From Sphingobium sp. (GTDB lineage: Bacteria > Pseudomonadota > Alphaproteobacteria > Sphingomonadales > Sphingomonadaceae), in the NCBI RefSeq assembly GCF_003248505.1, contig NZ_QFOA01000018.1, positions 1 to 50,288 of the forward strand: a stretch of 50,288 nucleotides of DNA, given 5' to 3'. The notes under the pieces are model-generated. The model saw only the letters and a list, made by a program, of their open reading frames with translations. It was not told the origin of the DNA and did not search any database. The position numbers and the translations under genes are program-made. Shown here piece after piece: positions 32,152 through 40,882 of the stretch. Position 1 is the first letter of the stretch. Each line of letters starts with the position of its first letter.

Positions 32152-33444
32152 ATGGCATTGCGTCCCTTCAACGCGCCCGGCGCGCGGCTGGCTCTGCGCA
32201 CCAAGCGGCGCGCCGACAGCCTGACCGCGAGCGCGGGGGAGAGCGAGGTCATCCTCGACATGTCGCGGCTGCTTTCGCGCGCCTTCCATCCCTCGCCCAC
32301 AGGGATCGACCGGGTCGAGTATGTCTATGCCCGCGAACTGCTGGACCGGATGCCCGACCGTCTGGCCTTTGCCGCCGTGCACCCGGCGGGCGGCTATTAC
32401 GGGCGGCTGAGCAGCGCGGCGGTGCGCCAGTTCCTGGCGTTCACCGCCGCCAAATGGCGCAACGCGGACCAGGCGGACTTGCGCGAGGGCAAGTCGGTGA
32501 TCCGGCACATGTTCGCCACTCGCCCGCGCCCGGTGCCGCGCCCTACCCGCCCGCGCATCTACCTGCAGGTGTCGCCCCATCATCTGGACGACCATGCACA
32601 GGTCGGCGCGATATTGCGGGCGGAGGGGGCGAAGTTCGTGACGCTGGTGCACGATGTCATTCCGCTGAGCCATCCCGAATATGCCCGCCCGCAGGGCGCG
32701 ACCGACCATGCCAGGCGGGTGCGCACCATCGACCGTTATGCCGCGGGGATCATCGGCAACAGCCAGGCGACGCTCGACGCGCTCGCGCCGCACCTGTCGC
32801 GCGGTCTGGACGACCGGATGGTGCGGGTCGCGCATTTCGGGGCCGACGCCCCCGACATTTTCGGCACCGTCGGCGAGACGCTGCCCGAACGGCCCTATTT
32901 CGTCTATATTTCGACCATCGAGCCGCGCAAGAATCACCTGCTGCTGCTCAATGTCTGGCGGCGGTTGGTCGAGACGCTGGGCGATGCCGCGCCGGTGCTG
33001 GTGCTGATCGGGCGGCGCGGCTGGGAGAATGAGAATGTCGTTGACATCCTCGAACGCGGCGAAATCCTGCGCGGTCATGTGATCGAGGCGGGCGAGGTGT
33101 CGGACGCGCGGATGCAGGCGCTGACGGCGGGCGCGCGGGCGATGCTGATGCCCTCCTTCGTCGAAGGGTTCGGAATGCCGGTGGTCGAGGCGCTGGCGGC
33201 GGGCGTGCCGGTGATCTGTAGCGACATCACCGCCCATCGCGAGGTCGGCGGAGATGCGCCCGACTATATCGATCCGCTCGACGGTCTCGGATGGATGCGC
33301 GCCGTCGAAGCCTATGTCCCTGCCGATTCGCCGCAGCGCGCGGCGCAGGTCGCGCGGATGGCGGGATGGCGCGCGCCGACCTGGCGCGGCTATTTCGATA
33401 TCGTGACGGATTTGCTGGACGAGATGCAGGCGAGCTTCGCGTGA
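32152..33444 (+). CDS. Glycosyltransferase, GT4-like (GT-B fold)
   Basis: 430 aa from ATG 32152. The C-terminal half has the GT4 signature series: IGNSQATLDAL, YFVYISTIEPRKNHLLLLNVWRRL, LVLIGRRGWENENV and the donor-binding SFVEGFGMPVVEALAAGVPVICSD, with GFGMPVVE holding the E-x7-E-like pair. The N-terminal part is HPSPTGIDRVEYVYARELL. It probably transfers a nucleotide sugar into a surface polysaccharide. Its stop overlaps the GTG start of the KpsC-like gene (GTGA), so the two are coupled. Confidence 0.9.
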   Translation: MALRPFNAPGARLALRTKRRADSLTASAGESEVILDMSRLLSRAFHPSPTGIDRVEYVYARELLDRMPDRLAFAAVHPAGGYYGRLSSAAVRQFLAFTAAKWRNADQADLREGKSVIRHMFATRPRPVPRPTRPRIYLQVSPHHLDDHAQVGAILRAEGAKFVTLVHDVIPLSHPEYARPQGATDHARRVRTIDRYAAGIIGNSQATLDALAPHLSRGLDDRMVRVAHFGADAPDIFGTVGETLPERPYFVYISTIEPRKNHLLLLNVWRRLVETLGDAAPVLVLIGRRGWENENVVDILERGEILRGHVIEAGEVSDARMQALTAGARAMLMPSFVEGFGMPVVEALAAGVPVICSDITAHREVGGDAPDYIDPLDGLGWMRAVEAYVPADSPQRAAQVARMAGWRAPTWRGYFDIVTDLLDEMQASFA

Positions 33445-35066
33445 CGCCCGCGCTGCCTTTCCTCCGATCCCCGCCCTTTCCCGGCGTGTCCGCCGATATT
33501 GCGGCGATCAGCGTTGCGGGTGAGGAGAGCGTGCCGGTATCCGACGCGCTGCTCGACCGCATCGCGTGGGAACGGGTGGGGGGATGCTTCTGGGGCGCGC
33601 CGCCCAAGGGCATACGGGTTGTCGTCGGCAGCGACGTCCCTGTCCCGGTCACAGGGGATTGGGGAGAGGCGATGGAGCATATCGGCATCCTGCCGGGCGC
33701 CAAGGCACTGCCGCGCAAGGGGCGCAGCCTGCCGCGCGATTGCGACCTGTGGGCGCTGGTCGGCGGGGCGCAAAGCGTCCATGCGGGCCCCGATGAAGAG
33801 GTTGCGCTGATCGCCGGACTGCTTGGCGTGCCCGTGACCGGTCCCGACGGCGCGCCGATCCCGGCGACAGAATTGCGTGTCGAGGCGGCGCGGCGGATCG
33901 GTGCGGCCCGCTATCGCGATTGCTTTACCGGCGAACCGATCGGGGCGGAAGCGGCCGTCGACATCCTGTCCGATTGGCGGCGGCACATGGACGACAATCG
34001 CGGTCTGTCCGCCGCGAGCGGCATGGCATTCTGGAAACGGGATGCGATGACGCGCCTGTTGTGGGACGGCCATCGCGCACCGCCCTTCCTGTCGGCGCGG
34101 CGCGGGCTGCGCCGGGCGGGGCGGGAGCGGGGCACGCTGGCGATCTGGCCCAGCCGTGTGCCTGCGACGCTGCGCGCCGATGCGGCGCGAGCGGGCATTC
34201 CGGTCGCGCGGGTCGAGGACGGGTTTCTGCGGTCCAAGGGGCTGGGCGCGGCGCTCCATCCGCCCGGGTCGGTCGTGGTGGACCGCAGCGGCATCTATTA
34301 TGACGCGCAGGGGCCGAGCGACCTTGAAACGCTGCTGGCGACGCGGGATTTCACGCCGGACGTGAGAGCGCGCGCCAAGGCGCTGCGCGAGCGACTGTGC
34401 GCGTCGGGCGTCACCAAATATGGGCGCGGAGCGGGGCATATGATCGACCTGCCCAAGGGACGGCGCACGGTGCTGGCGGTGGGGCAGGTGGACGACGACC
34501 TGTCGGTGCGGCTGGGCGGGGCGGGTGTTGCCGGCAACCTCGACTTTCTGACCCGCGTGCGCGCCGCCGAACCGGACGCCTGGATCGTCTACCGCCCGCA
34601 TCCCGACGTGCAGGCGGGATTGCGCAAGGGGCATGTGGCTGATGCGGCGGTCCTGTCTCACGCCGACGCCATCGACATGGGGTCTCCTCTCATGGATCTG
34701 GTGCAGGCGGTGGACGACGTGCATGTGCTATCTTCGCTCACCGGGTTCGAGGCGCTGATGCGCGGGTGCAGTGTCACGGTGCACGGGATGCCCTTCTACG
34801 CCGGGTGGGGGCTGACACGCGACCTTGCACCGCCCTGCCCGCGCCGGGGGCGGATCCTGGATATAGATGCGCTTGTCGCGGGGGCCTTGATTCTCTATCC
34901 ACGCTATGTCGATCCGGTGACAGGGCTCGCATGTGGTCCCGAGTTGATGGCGGAACGAATTGCGCATGGTCCGGCGCCGACGGCAAACTGGCTGATCCGG
35001 CTGCGGACCTTGCAGGGTAGAGTGCGAAGATTTATGACCTTGTCGGCCGAGCGAGCCCATGGCTGA
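33441..35066 (+). CDS. KpsC-like capsular polysaccharide Kdo-transferase (short form)
   Basis: 541 aa from GTG 33441, overlapping the previous stop; the longer frame from 33291 would lie inside the previous gene. The C-terminal ~350 residues match the KpsC repeat: RVEDGFLRSKGLGAALHPPGSVVVDRSGIYYDAQGPSDLE, TVLAVGQVDDDLSVRLGG, AWIVYRPHPDVQAGLRKG and VLSSLTGFEALMRGCSVTVHGMPFYAGWGLT. Family KpsC proteins have two such domains (about 650-680 aa) and build the poly-Kdo linker of capsules. Here the N-terminal ~180 residues are short and divergent, so only one canonical domain is seen. It overlaps the KpsS-like gene by 8 bases. Confidence 0.87.
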   Translation: MTPALPFLRSPPFPGVSADIAAISVAGEESVPVSDALLDRIAWERVGGCFWGAPPKGIRVVVGSDVPVPVTGDWGEAMEHIGILPGAKALPRKGRSLPRDCDLWALVGGAQSVHAGPDEEVALIAGLLGVPVTGPDGAPIPATELRVEAARRIGAARYRDCFTGEPIGAEAAVDILSDWRRHMDDNRGLSAASGMAFWKRDAMTRLLWDGHRAPPFLSARRGLRRAGRERGTLAIWPSRVPATLRADAARAGIPVARVEDGFLRSKGLGAALHPPGSVVVDRSGIYYDAQGPSDLETLLATRDFTPDVRARAKALRERLCASGVTKYGRGAGHMIDLPKGRRTVLAVGQVDDDLSVRLGGAGVAGNLDFLTRVRAAEPDAWIVYRPHPDVQAGLRKGHVADAAVLSHADAIDMGSPLMDLVQAVDDVHVLSSLTGFEALMRGCSVTVHGMPFYAGWGLTRDLAPPCPRRGRILDIDALVAGALILYPRYVDPVTGLACGPELMAERIAHGPAPTANWLIRLRTLQGRVRRFMTLSAERAHG

Positions 35067-36342
35067 GATGCGTTGCAAGACCTTCCTGTTTTTGCAGGGG
35101 CCGCACGGGCCGTTCTTTTCGATGCTGGCCGAAGCGTTGCGGGCGCAGGGCCACGCCGCGCTGCGCATCAACATCAACGGCGGCGACAAGGTCGACTGGC
35201 CCGGCGAGGGGGCGGTCGACTATCGCGGGACGTTGAGCGACTGGCCGCTCTATTTCGACGATTTCGTGGTCAACCATGGCGTCACCGACCTGATCCTCTA
35301 CGGCGATTGCCGCCCTTATCACGCATCGGCGCACGGCATGGCGCGGCTGCGCGGCCTGCGCGTCCATGTGATGGAGGAAGGCTATATCCGGCCCGACTTC
35401 ATGACGTTGCAAGATGACGGCGTGAACGGCAATTCCACCCTGCCGCTCGACCCGCAATGGTATCGCGATCAGGCCAGGGGCCTGCCGCCGTTCCGCATCG
35501 ATACGACGCCCATCCCGTCGACCTTTCGCCAGCGTGCGCGCAATACGATGCGCAACGGCCTGGCTGCCATCGCGATGGGTCTTTATTTCCCGCACTATCG
35601 CACGCATCGCCCGCACAGCATGGTGGCCGAATCGGTCGGTTGGTTCCGCAAGCTGTCTGGCCGTCATGCCGAGCGGCGGCGGTCTGCGGACACATGGGCG
35701 GCGGTGCGGGACGAAGCGTTCTTCGCCTTGCCGCTGCAACTCAATTCCGATTATCAGATCCGCGTCCATTCCCCCTTCGGCGACATGCGCGCGGCGCTGC
35801 GTTTCGTGATCAAGAGCTTTGCCCATCACGCACCGGCGCACACGCATCTGGTGGTGAAGCGCCACCCGCTCGACGCGGGGCTCGTGGGCTGGCGGCGGCT
35901 GACCGAGAAGCTCGCGCGTCGGTACGGCGTGGCGGACCGGGTCGCTTATCTCGCGGACTGGGATATCGCCGATGTTGTCGACCGCTCGCTGGGCGTGGTG
36001 ACGGTGAACAGCACGGTGGGCACGCTGGCGCTCAATTGCGGCAAGCCGGTCGCGGTCATGGGCCATGCCGTCTACAAGGTGCCCGGCGTCGTGCACGGTG
36101 GGCCGCTCGACGATTTCTGGTCGAAGCCGCAGGCACCCGACCGCGAGCTTTACGAATGTTTCCGGCAGGTACTGGCGGATCGCTGCCTGATCCGGGGCGG
36201 CCTTTTGAGCGAAGTCGGCCTCAGCATGCTGATCGACAATGCGCTGCCGCGCCTGACCGCCGACAAGGGCGGCGCGTCGGGATCGGGCGAGGGCGGGCCG
36301 CTATCGCAGAAGGCGTGGAAAGTCGTCGCTGCGGCGGAATAG
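35059..36342 (+). CDS. KpsS-like capsular polysaccharide Kdo-transferase
   Basis: 427 aa. KpsS pattern: FLFLQGPHGPFFSMLAEALRAQGH (N-terminus), RININGGDKVDWPG, DLILYGDCRPYHASAHGMA, RVHVMEEGYIRPDFMTLQ, LVVKRHPLDAGLVGW and VTVNSTVGTLALNCGKPVAVMGHAVY. KpsS adds the first Kdo to the lysophosphatidylglycerol anchor of capsules, and KpsC extends it. KpsC-KpsS pairs normally sit with an ABC exporter (KpsMT) and Kdo synthesis genes; none are in the window. The NasA-like gene follows after 15 bases. Confidence 0.9.
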   Translation: MAEMRCKTFLFLQGPHGPFFSMLAEALRAQGHAALRININGGDKVDWPGEGAVDYRGTLSDWPLYFDDFVVNHGVTDLILYGDCRPYHASAHGMARLRGLRVHVMEEGYIRPDFMTLQDDGVNGNSTLPLDPQWYRDQARGLPPFRIDTTPIPSTFRQRARNTMRNGLAAIAMGLYFPHYRTHRPHSMVAESVGWFRKLSGRHAERRRSADTWAAVRDEAFFALPLQLNSDYQIRVHSPFGDMRAALRFVIKSFAHHAPAHTHLVVKRHPLDAGLVGWRRLTEKLARRYGVADRVAYLADWDIADVVDRSLGVVTVNSTVGTLALNCGKPVAVMGHAVYKVPGVVHGGPLDDFWSKPQAPDRELYECFRQVLADRCLIRGGLLSEVGLSMLIDNALPRLTADKGGASGSGEGGPLSQKAWKVVAAAE

Positions 36343-36357
36343 CGCCATGCGACTGTC

Positions 36358-38007
36358 ATGACCATCGTCCGCGCGCAATGCGGCCAATGCGCCGTGGGCT
36401 GCGGCATTCGCGCGGTGGTGCGCGAAGGGCGTGGGCTTTCCATCGAGGGCGACCGGCAGCATCCGGCGAACATGGGCGCGCTGTGCGACCGGGTGGCAGC
36501 GCTCGATGCGCAGGCGGGGACGCTGGAGGGCCGGTTGGTCGCTCCCCATGTCGCGGGACGGCCGCAGCGCTGGGACCGGGCCGTCGCGCTCACCGTCAAA
36601 CGCCTGACGCAGATTGCGGCACGGCATGGGCCGGGATCGGTGGCGCTGCATGTCGGGGCGGGCGTGGTGACGGAGGATCTTTACGTCGCGAACAAGCTCA
36701 TGAAGGGCTTTTTCGGGTCCGCTCATATCCATGCGCCCGGCGCTGGCGCTGGCGGAGGCGCAGCGGCGCAGCGCATCGGCTTTGGCGAGGATGTGACGCC
36801 CGCGACCGGCGAGCATATCGACCGGGCGGACATCGTTCTGATCGTCGGTTTCGATCCGGCGCAAAGCCACCCCGTCCTTATGGAGCGGATCGCCGCAGCG
36901 AGGCATGACCGGGATGCGCGGGTGATCGCGCTGACACCCGCTTTCGGGGGCGAGGGCGCGTGCGACCTCCATGTCGCGGCATCGGCGCAGGATGCGGCGC
37001 TGCTGATCGAGGGATTGCTGCTGCATTGCCGGTACGCGGGGCTGATCGACGAGGGGTGGCTGCGCGATCATGTCACGGTGCCCGACGATTTCTGGACGAA
37101 GCTGCGCCCGGGACGGGATCTGTGGTCGCTGGCGCGGCGGTGCGGGATGGCGGTCGCCGACCTGCGCGCGCTGTTCGACCGGTGGGGGCGCACCCCCGCC
37201 GCCGTGACGCTTTATCCGCAGGAGGATGCGGCGCTGGCGGCGGCGGTCGGCAATTTGCATATCGCAACCGGGCGGATCGGCGGGCACGATGCCGCACCCT
37301 TTCCGGTGCCTGCGAGCGCGCACGCCATGGCATTGCGCGAAGTCGGATGCGTGGCGCAGGACCTGGCGGCGCATCGCGGCTTCGATGCGCCGTCCCGTAC
37401 GCAGGTGGCGCGATTCTGGGGCGCGCGGACCATGGCGCAGGAGCCGGGGCTGGAGGGCGACGCCCTGCTCGACGCAATGGCGGACGGGCGGGTCAAGGCA
37501 CTGTGGAGCATCGGCGAGGCGGGCGGCGACGCCGACTGGCTGGCGGAAGCGCGTGCGCGGGTGCCCTTCAGCATCCGGTCGACGTCCCATGCGGGCGAGG
37601 ACGGATGGAGCGTCGCCTTTCCATCCCCCCTGTGGGTGGAAAAGGACGGGACATTGACGGGTCTCGACCGCCTTATCAGCCGCCATCGCCGCCTGCTCGA
37701 CCTGCCCGGCGAAGCGAGGCCGGACTGGTGGGCGATGACGAAGGTCGCGCAGGCGGCAGGCTGGGGCGATGCCTTTCATTATGAGCGCCCGGCGGAAATC
37801 TATCGCGAGCATGGGCGGTTGACCGCCTATGGCAATGACGGGACGCGGGTGCTGAACCTCAAGCGGCACGCGCCGATCTCGAACCCCGCCTATGACGAGT
37901 TGACGCCGTGGCGCTGGGGCGAGGTACCGTTTGCCGGGGGACGGTTCGCGAGCGAGGACGGACGCGCGCGGCTGATCCCGCCTCAGGAGGTGGCGGCGAT
38001 CGCCTGA
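36358..38007 (+). CDS. Degenerate NasA-like molybdopterin oxidoreductase-family protein
   Basis: 549 aa, against roughly 700-900 for assimilatory nitrate reductases (NasA). A 4Fe-4S cysteine set is kept: Cys8, 11, 15 and 43 (CGQCAVGC..MGALC), followed by the NasA-like GTLEGRLVAPHV. Later blocks also align: NLHIATGRIGGHDAAPF, REVGCVAQDLAAHRGF, DALLDAMADGRVKALWSIGE, VEKDGTLTGLDRLISRHRRLL, EARPDWWAMTKVAQAAGW. But the segment where the Mo-ligand cysteine is expected is AHIHAPGAGAGGG (about 122-134) with no Cys, and the protein stops where the C-terminal dinucleotide-binding domain should begin. It probably lacks nitrate reductase activity. It follows kpsS-like by 15 bases and overlaps the convergent GT gene by 25. 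Confidence 0.82.
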   Translation: MTIVRAQCGQCAVGCGIRAVVREGRGLSIEGDRQHPANMGALCDRVAALDAQAGTLEGRLVAPHVAGRPQRWDRAVALTVKRLTQIAARHGPGSVALHVGAGVVTEDLYVANKLMKGFFGSAHIHAPGAGAGGGAAAQRIGFGEDVTPATGEHIDRADIVLIVGFDPAQSHPVLMERIAAARHDRDARVIALTPAFGGEGACDLHVAASAQDAALLIEGLLLHCRYAGLIDEGWLRDHVTVPDDFWTKLRPGRDLWSLARRCGMAVADLRALFDRWGRTPAAVTLYPQEDAALAAAVGNLHIATGRIGGHDAAPFPVPASAHAMALREVGCVAQDLAAHRGFDAPSRTQVARFWGARTMAQEPGLEGDALLDAMADGRVKALWSIGEAGGDADWLAEARARVPFSIRSTSHAGEDGWSVAFPSPLWVEKDGTLTGLDRLISRHRRLLDLPGEARPDWWAMTKVAQAAGWGDAFHYERPAEIYREHGRLTAYGNDGTRVLNLKRHAPISNPAYDELTPWRWGEVPFAGGRFASEDGRARLIPPQEVAAIA

Positions 38008-39155
38008 AGATGCGCAAGCAGCGTGTCGCCGTTCGCCTCCCAGGTGAAACGCAGCGCGGCGGCGCGCACCGCCTGCGGCGACGGCGGATCGTCGAGCGTC
38101 GCGCGAATGGCGTCGGCGATGGCCTGCGGGTCGCGATCCACGATGCGGCCCGCCTCCGGGCGGTCGATCAGCTCGCGCGCGCCGCCCACATCGCTGATGA
38201 CGATCGGCGTGCCGCAGGCCAGCGCTTCGACCCAGGCGTTCGCCAGCCCCTCCGATTCGGAGGGTAGTGCCATCACGTCGGCGGCGGCGAAGATGCGCGG
38301 CAGCTTGTGATGGGGGACGGAACCGAGGAAGCCGATGCGGCGCTCCACCCCCAGGTCCTGCGCCAGATTTTCCAGCGTGCGGCGATAGGCGCCCTGCCCG
38401 GCGAGCAGCAACGTCACGTCCGGCAGCATCGGCAGCGCGCGCACCAGCAGATCCTGCCCCTTGCGCGGGATCAGCGCGCCGACGCACAGTACGACCGGGC
38501 CGCTGAACCCCAGCGCGGCCTTGGCCGCTTCGCGATCGCTCAGTTCGAAGGTGTCGAGATCGACGCCGGTATAATGGACGCGGATCTTGCCGCCATCGAT
38601 GCCCATGCGCTCCATCGACCGCTTCATCGCGCCCGATACGGCGAGCAGGCCGGCCGCCCCGTCCGCCGCGCGGCGGACGAGTTTCCTCGTGCCCGGCTGC
38701 ACCCCCCAATAATGGATGTCCGCGCCGCGCGCCTTTACCGAATAAGGGATGCCGAGCGCCTTGGAGAGCCGCTGCGCCACCGGGCCGTCGGGAAAGAAGA
38801 AGCTGGCGTCGATCGCGTCGAAGGGTCGCTCCGCGTGAAGCCGCTTGACCAGCGGCAGGATCGCGCGGGTCATCGCCCCCACATTGCGGGCGCGGCCGAA
38901 TTTGGGGATGAGCGTGAAGATGGGGCGGTAGACGGTCAGTTCGCGCCAGCGCTCCTTGCGCGGCAGCGCGCGCAACGGGGCATAGCGTCCGGCGCGCGAC
39001 AGGGGCCATGGCGGAAGGCCGACCGGCGCGATGACGGTTACGTCGGCCTGCTCCCGGCTCGCCAGTTCGCGCGCCTGCCTTTCCACGAACACGCCGAAAT
39101 TGGGTCGGCTGATGTCGGGGAACAGCGTCGATAGCATCAGGATGTTGAGCGCCAT
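37983..39155 (-). CDS. Glycosyltransferase, GT4 family
   Basis: 390 aa. N-terminal Rossmann start ILMLSTLFPDISRPNFGVFVERQARELA, then LLAVSGAMKRSMERMGIDGGKIRVHYTGVDLDTFEL, VVLCVGALIPRKGQDLLVRAL, LLLAGQGAYRRTLENLA and the donor-site ALPSESEGLANAWVEALACGTPIVISDVGG. These define a retaining GT4 enzyme. It is read opposite to the other polysaccharide genes and overlaps the NasA-like gene by 25 bp at the 3' ends. Likely role in surface polysaccharide assembly; sugar unknown. Confidence 0.92.
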   Translation of the reverse strand: MALNILMLSTLFPDISRPNFGVFVERQARELASREQADVTVIAPVGLPPWPLSRAGRYAPLRALPRKERWRELTVYRPIFTLIPKFGRARNVGAMTRAILPLVKRLHAERPFDAIDASFFFPDGPVAQRLSKALGIPYSVKARGADIHYWGVQPGTRKLVRRAADGAAGLLAVSGAMKRSMERMGIDGGKIRVHYTGVDLDTFELSDREAAKAALGFSGPVVLCVGALIPRKGQDLLVRALPMLPDVTLLLAGQGAYRRTLENLAQDLGVERRIGFLGSVPHHKLPRIFAAADVMALPSESEGLANAWVEALACGTPIVISDVGGARELIDRPEAGRIVDRDPQAIADAIRATLDDPPSPQAVRAAALRFTWEANGDTLLAHLQAIAATS

Positions 39156-39216
39156 GGTCCCTCTCCTCTACCCGCGCGGGCTTTAGCAAAACGTTACGGC
39201 GGCGACACGCTCGTGG

Positions 39217-39780
39217 CTAGAGCCGTCGGACGAGTTGCACCGCGACGGCGGCCCAGGGCGGGTCGGTCAGCACCAGCTGGCGCGCGCCCGATCCCAGCGG
39301 CAGGATTTGAAGCCGGTCGCCTTCGCGCCCGATGAGGCGACCGAAGAGGAAACGGCCTGCGGGCCGGGGAAAGAGGATGTCGCGGTTGAGCATCGCGCCG
39401 AAATCGGCAGGCGCGATGCGGCGGCACCAGATGGCGTCGCCGCTGCGATAGTCGCCGATGCTGGCGCTGACGTGGATGCCAACCATGCCGTCCGATCCGA
39501 CCGGTGCGGGGAAGGACAGCGGGCGGGTGGGCGCGCGCACGCCATCGGGGCCGAGCAGGGCGGCGACCGGCACGTCGGCCTGCCCCGGCAATGCGACCAG
39601 TTCGGCGCTGGTGACGCCGAGCGCGCTGGCGATGCGATTGAGCCATTTCACCGATACGGTGCGCGTCCCTGTCTCCAGCCGCCCGATCGTCTGCGCCGTG
39701 GTCGGCGGATCGCAAAGCGCACCCACTTGTTCGAGCGTCAAACCCTTGGCCTTGCGCACTTCGCGGATGCGAGTGATCAT
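39217..39780 (-). CDS. XRE-family regulator with S24/LexA-like C-terminal domain
   Basis: 187 aa. Residues 3-62 form an XRE helix-turn-helix (IREVRKAKGLTLEQVGALC, TTAQTIGRLETGTRTVSVKWLNRIASALGV). The C-terminal part (about 95-187) has the layout of an S24-like repressor domain (GDAIWCRRI, GRFLFGRLIGREGDRLQILPL) but no obvious Ser/Lys self-cleavage pair. It resembles phage-type repressors, yet no phage genes are near. An AACC-N5-GGTT repeat and a TTCATCC direct repeat just upstream may be its own operator. Divergent from the DUF6456 gene. Confidence 0.85.
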   Translation of the reverse strand: MITRIREVRKAKGLTLEQVGALCDPPTTAQTIGRLETGTRTVSVKWLNRIASALGVTSAELVALPGQADVPVAALLGPDGVRAPTRPLSFPAPVGSDGMVGIHVSASIGDYRSGDAIWCRRIAPADFGAMLNRDILFPRPAGRFLFGRLIGREGDRLQILPLGSGARQLVLTDPPWAAVAVQLVRRL

Positions 39781-39783
39781 CGC

Positions 39784-39813
39784 TTCATCCTGAATAACCT
39801 ATCTGGTTCATCC
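39784..39813. promoter_or_regulatory. Candidate operator between the XRE regulator and the DUF6456 gene
   Basis: TTCATCC occurs twice, at 39784-39790 and 39807-39813 (23 bases start to start). Between and overlapping the second copy is the inverted repeat AACC-TATCT-GGTT (39796-39808). It lies within 35 bases of the regulator start, in the 90-base divergent gap. Confidence 0.35.
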
Positions 39814-39870
39814 TTTCCTACAAAGCGGCGCGCGTGGCAAGCGCTTCGCTCAGAAGGAGCGAGGAACGGC

Positions 39871-40332
39871 ATGGGTCACGCACAGCATATCGAACAGCAG
39901 ATCGAAGGGCCGGACGGACGGATGCAGCGTGTCGCCGTCCATATCGGAGAATCGCCGCTCGCCTGGCTCCATGCGCGCGGCAAGCTCAGCGCGCGGCGCT
40001 ATGCGGCGGGGGAAGCGCTGCGCCGCGACTGGGAACGGGCGCGACTGCGCGCGAAGGTGACGATGCACTGGGACGCGGCGCCTCGGCAGGGCGGGCGTAG
40101 TGCGGCGGCGGGGCGGCCGGACCCGACGCTGGCGCAAATGGCCGCGCGGGAAAGGTTCGACGGTGCGATCGCGGCGGCGGGGCCGGGGCTGTCCGATATC
40201 CTGTGGCGGGTCGCCTGCGCGGGCGAGGGGCTGAGCGCGGCGGAAAAGGCACTGGGCTGGCCGACCCGCGCGGCGAAACTGGTGCTCACGCTGGCGCTCG
40301 ACCGGGTGGCGGACTGGTATCGGGTGCCGTGA
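39871..40332 (+). CDS. DUF6456 domain-containing protein
   Basis: 153 aa from ATG 39871 (AAGGAGCGAGG lies 8-17 bases upstream). The region around residues 25-75 reads ESPLAWLHARGKLSARRYAAGEALRRDWERARL, and the C-terminal part is ARERFDGAIAAAGPGLSDILWRVACAGEGLSAAEKALGWPTRAAKLVLTLALDRVADWY, the alphaproteobacterial DUF6456 pattern. The last block looks like a helix-turn-helix-type fold and is found at the end of some DNA-binding regulators. Divergent from the XRE gene. Function unknown. Confidence 0.83.
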   Translation: MGHAQHIEQQIEGPDGRMQRVAVHIGESPLAWLHARGKLSARRYAAGEALRRDWERARLRAKVTMHWDAAPRQGGRSAAAGRPDPTLAQMAARERFDGAIAAAGPGLSDILWRVACAGEGLSAAEKALGWPTRAAKLVLTLALDRVADWYRVP

Positions 40333-40339
40333 CCGGCGA

Positions 40340-40882
40340 TCAGGCGATCATGCCGCCGCCGAGCAGCAACAACAGCTTCACGTCCATGGCGTAGCCATCC
40401 GCGCGCCACGCGGCGATCCGGTCGGAAAGAGTGGCGAGGGGGACGCGGTGGACGACGATATCCTCGTCCGCGACGCCGCCGCCTGCGCCGGTCTTGCTGA
40501 GGCCGTGGGCGCGGAAGAGCGTGAAGCTTTCCGACACCATGCCCGGCGAACTCCAGAAGGACCCGAGCGATTCGAGGCGGGCGGGGCGGTAGCCGGTTTC
40601 CTCCTCCAGCTCGCGCGCGGCGGCGACCTGCGCGTCCTCGCCCGCGTCCTCGTCACCGACGAGCCCTGCTGGCAGTTCGATGCAGCGACGGCCCAGCGGC
40701 ACCCGATATTGATCGACCAGCAGGACGTGGCGGCCATCGTCCGCTTCGTCGATGGCGAGGATGACGGCGGCGTGGATGCCGCGCGCGCGACCCACAAATT
40801 CCCATGGGCCGCGCCGCTTCGCGGTGATGAAGCGGCCCTCCCACATCACTTCTTCCGGCGCGTCGCGCTGGTCATCGGTCAT
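40340..40882 (-). CDS. NUDIX hydrolase, ADP-ribose pyrophosphatase-like
   Basis: 180 aa from ATG 40882, which overlaps the stop of the upstream TPM gene (ATGA). Nudix box GDEDAGEDAQVAAARELEEETGY (the REL-EEETG core is intact), preceded by LLVDQYRVPLGRRCIELPAGLV, typical of ADP-ribose pyrophosphatases. It would hydrolyse ADP-ribose or a related nucleoside diphosphate sugar. Last gene of the lemA-TPM-TPM-nudix row. Confidence 0.92.
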   Translation of the reverse strand: MTDDQRDAPEEVMWEGRFITAKRRGPWEFVGRARGIHAAVILAIDEADDGRHVLLVDQYRVPLGRRCIELPAGLVGDEDAGEDAQVAAARELEEETGYRPARLESLGSFWSSPGMVSESFTLFRAHGLSKTGAGGGVADEDIVVHRVPLATLSDRIAAWRADGYAMDVKLLLLLGGGMIA

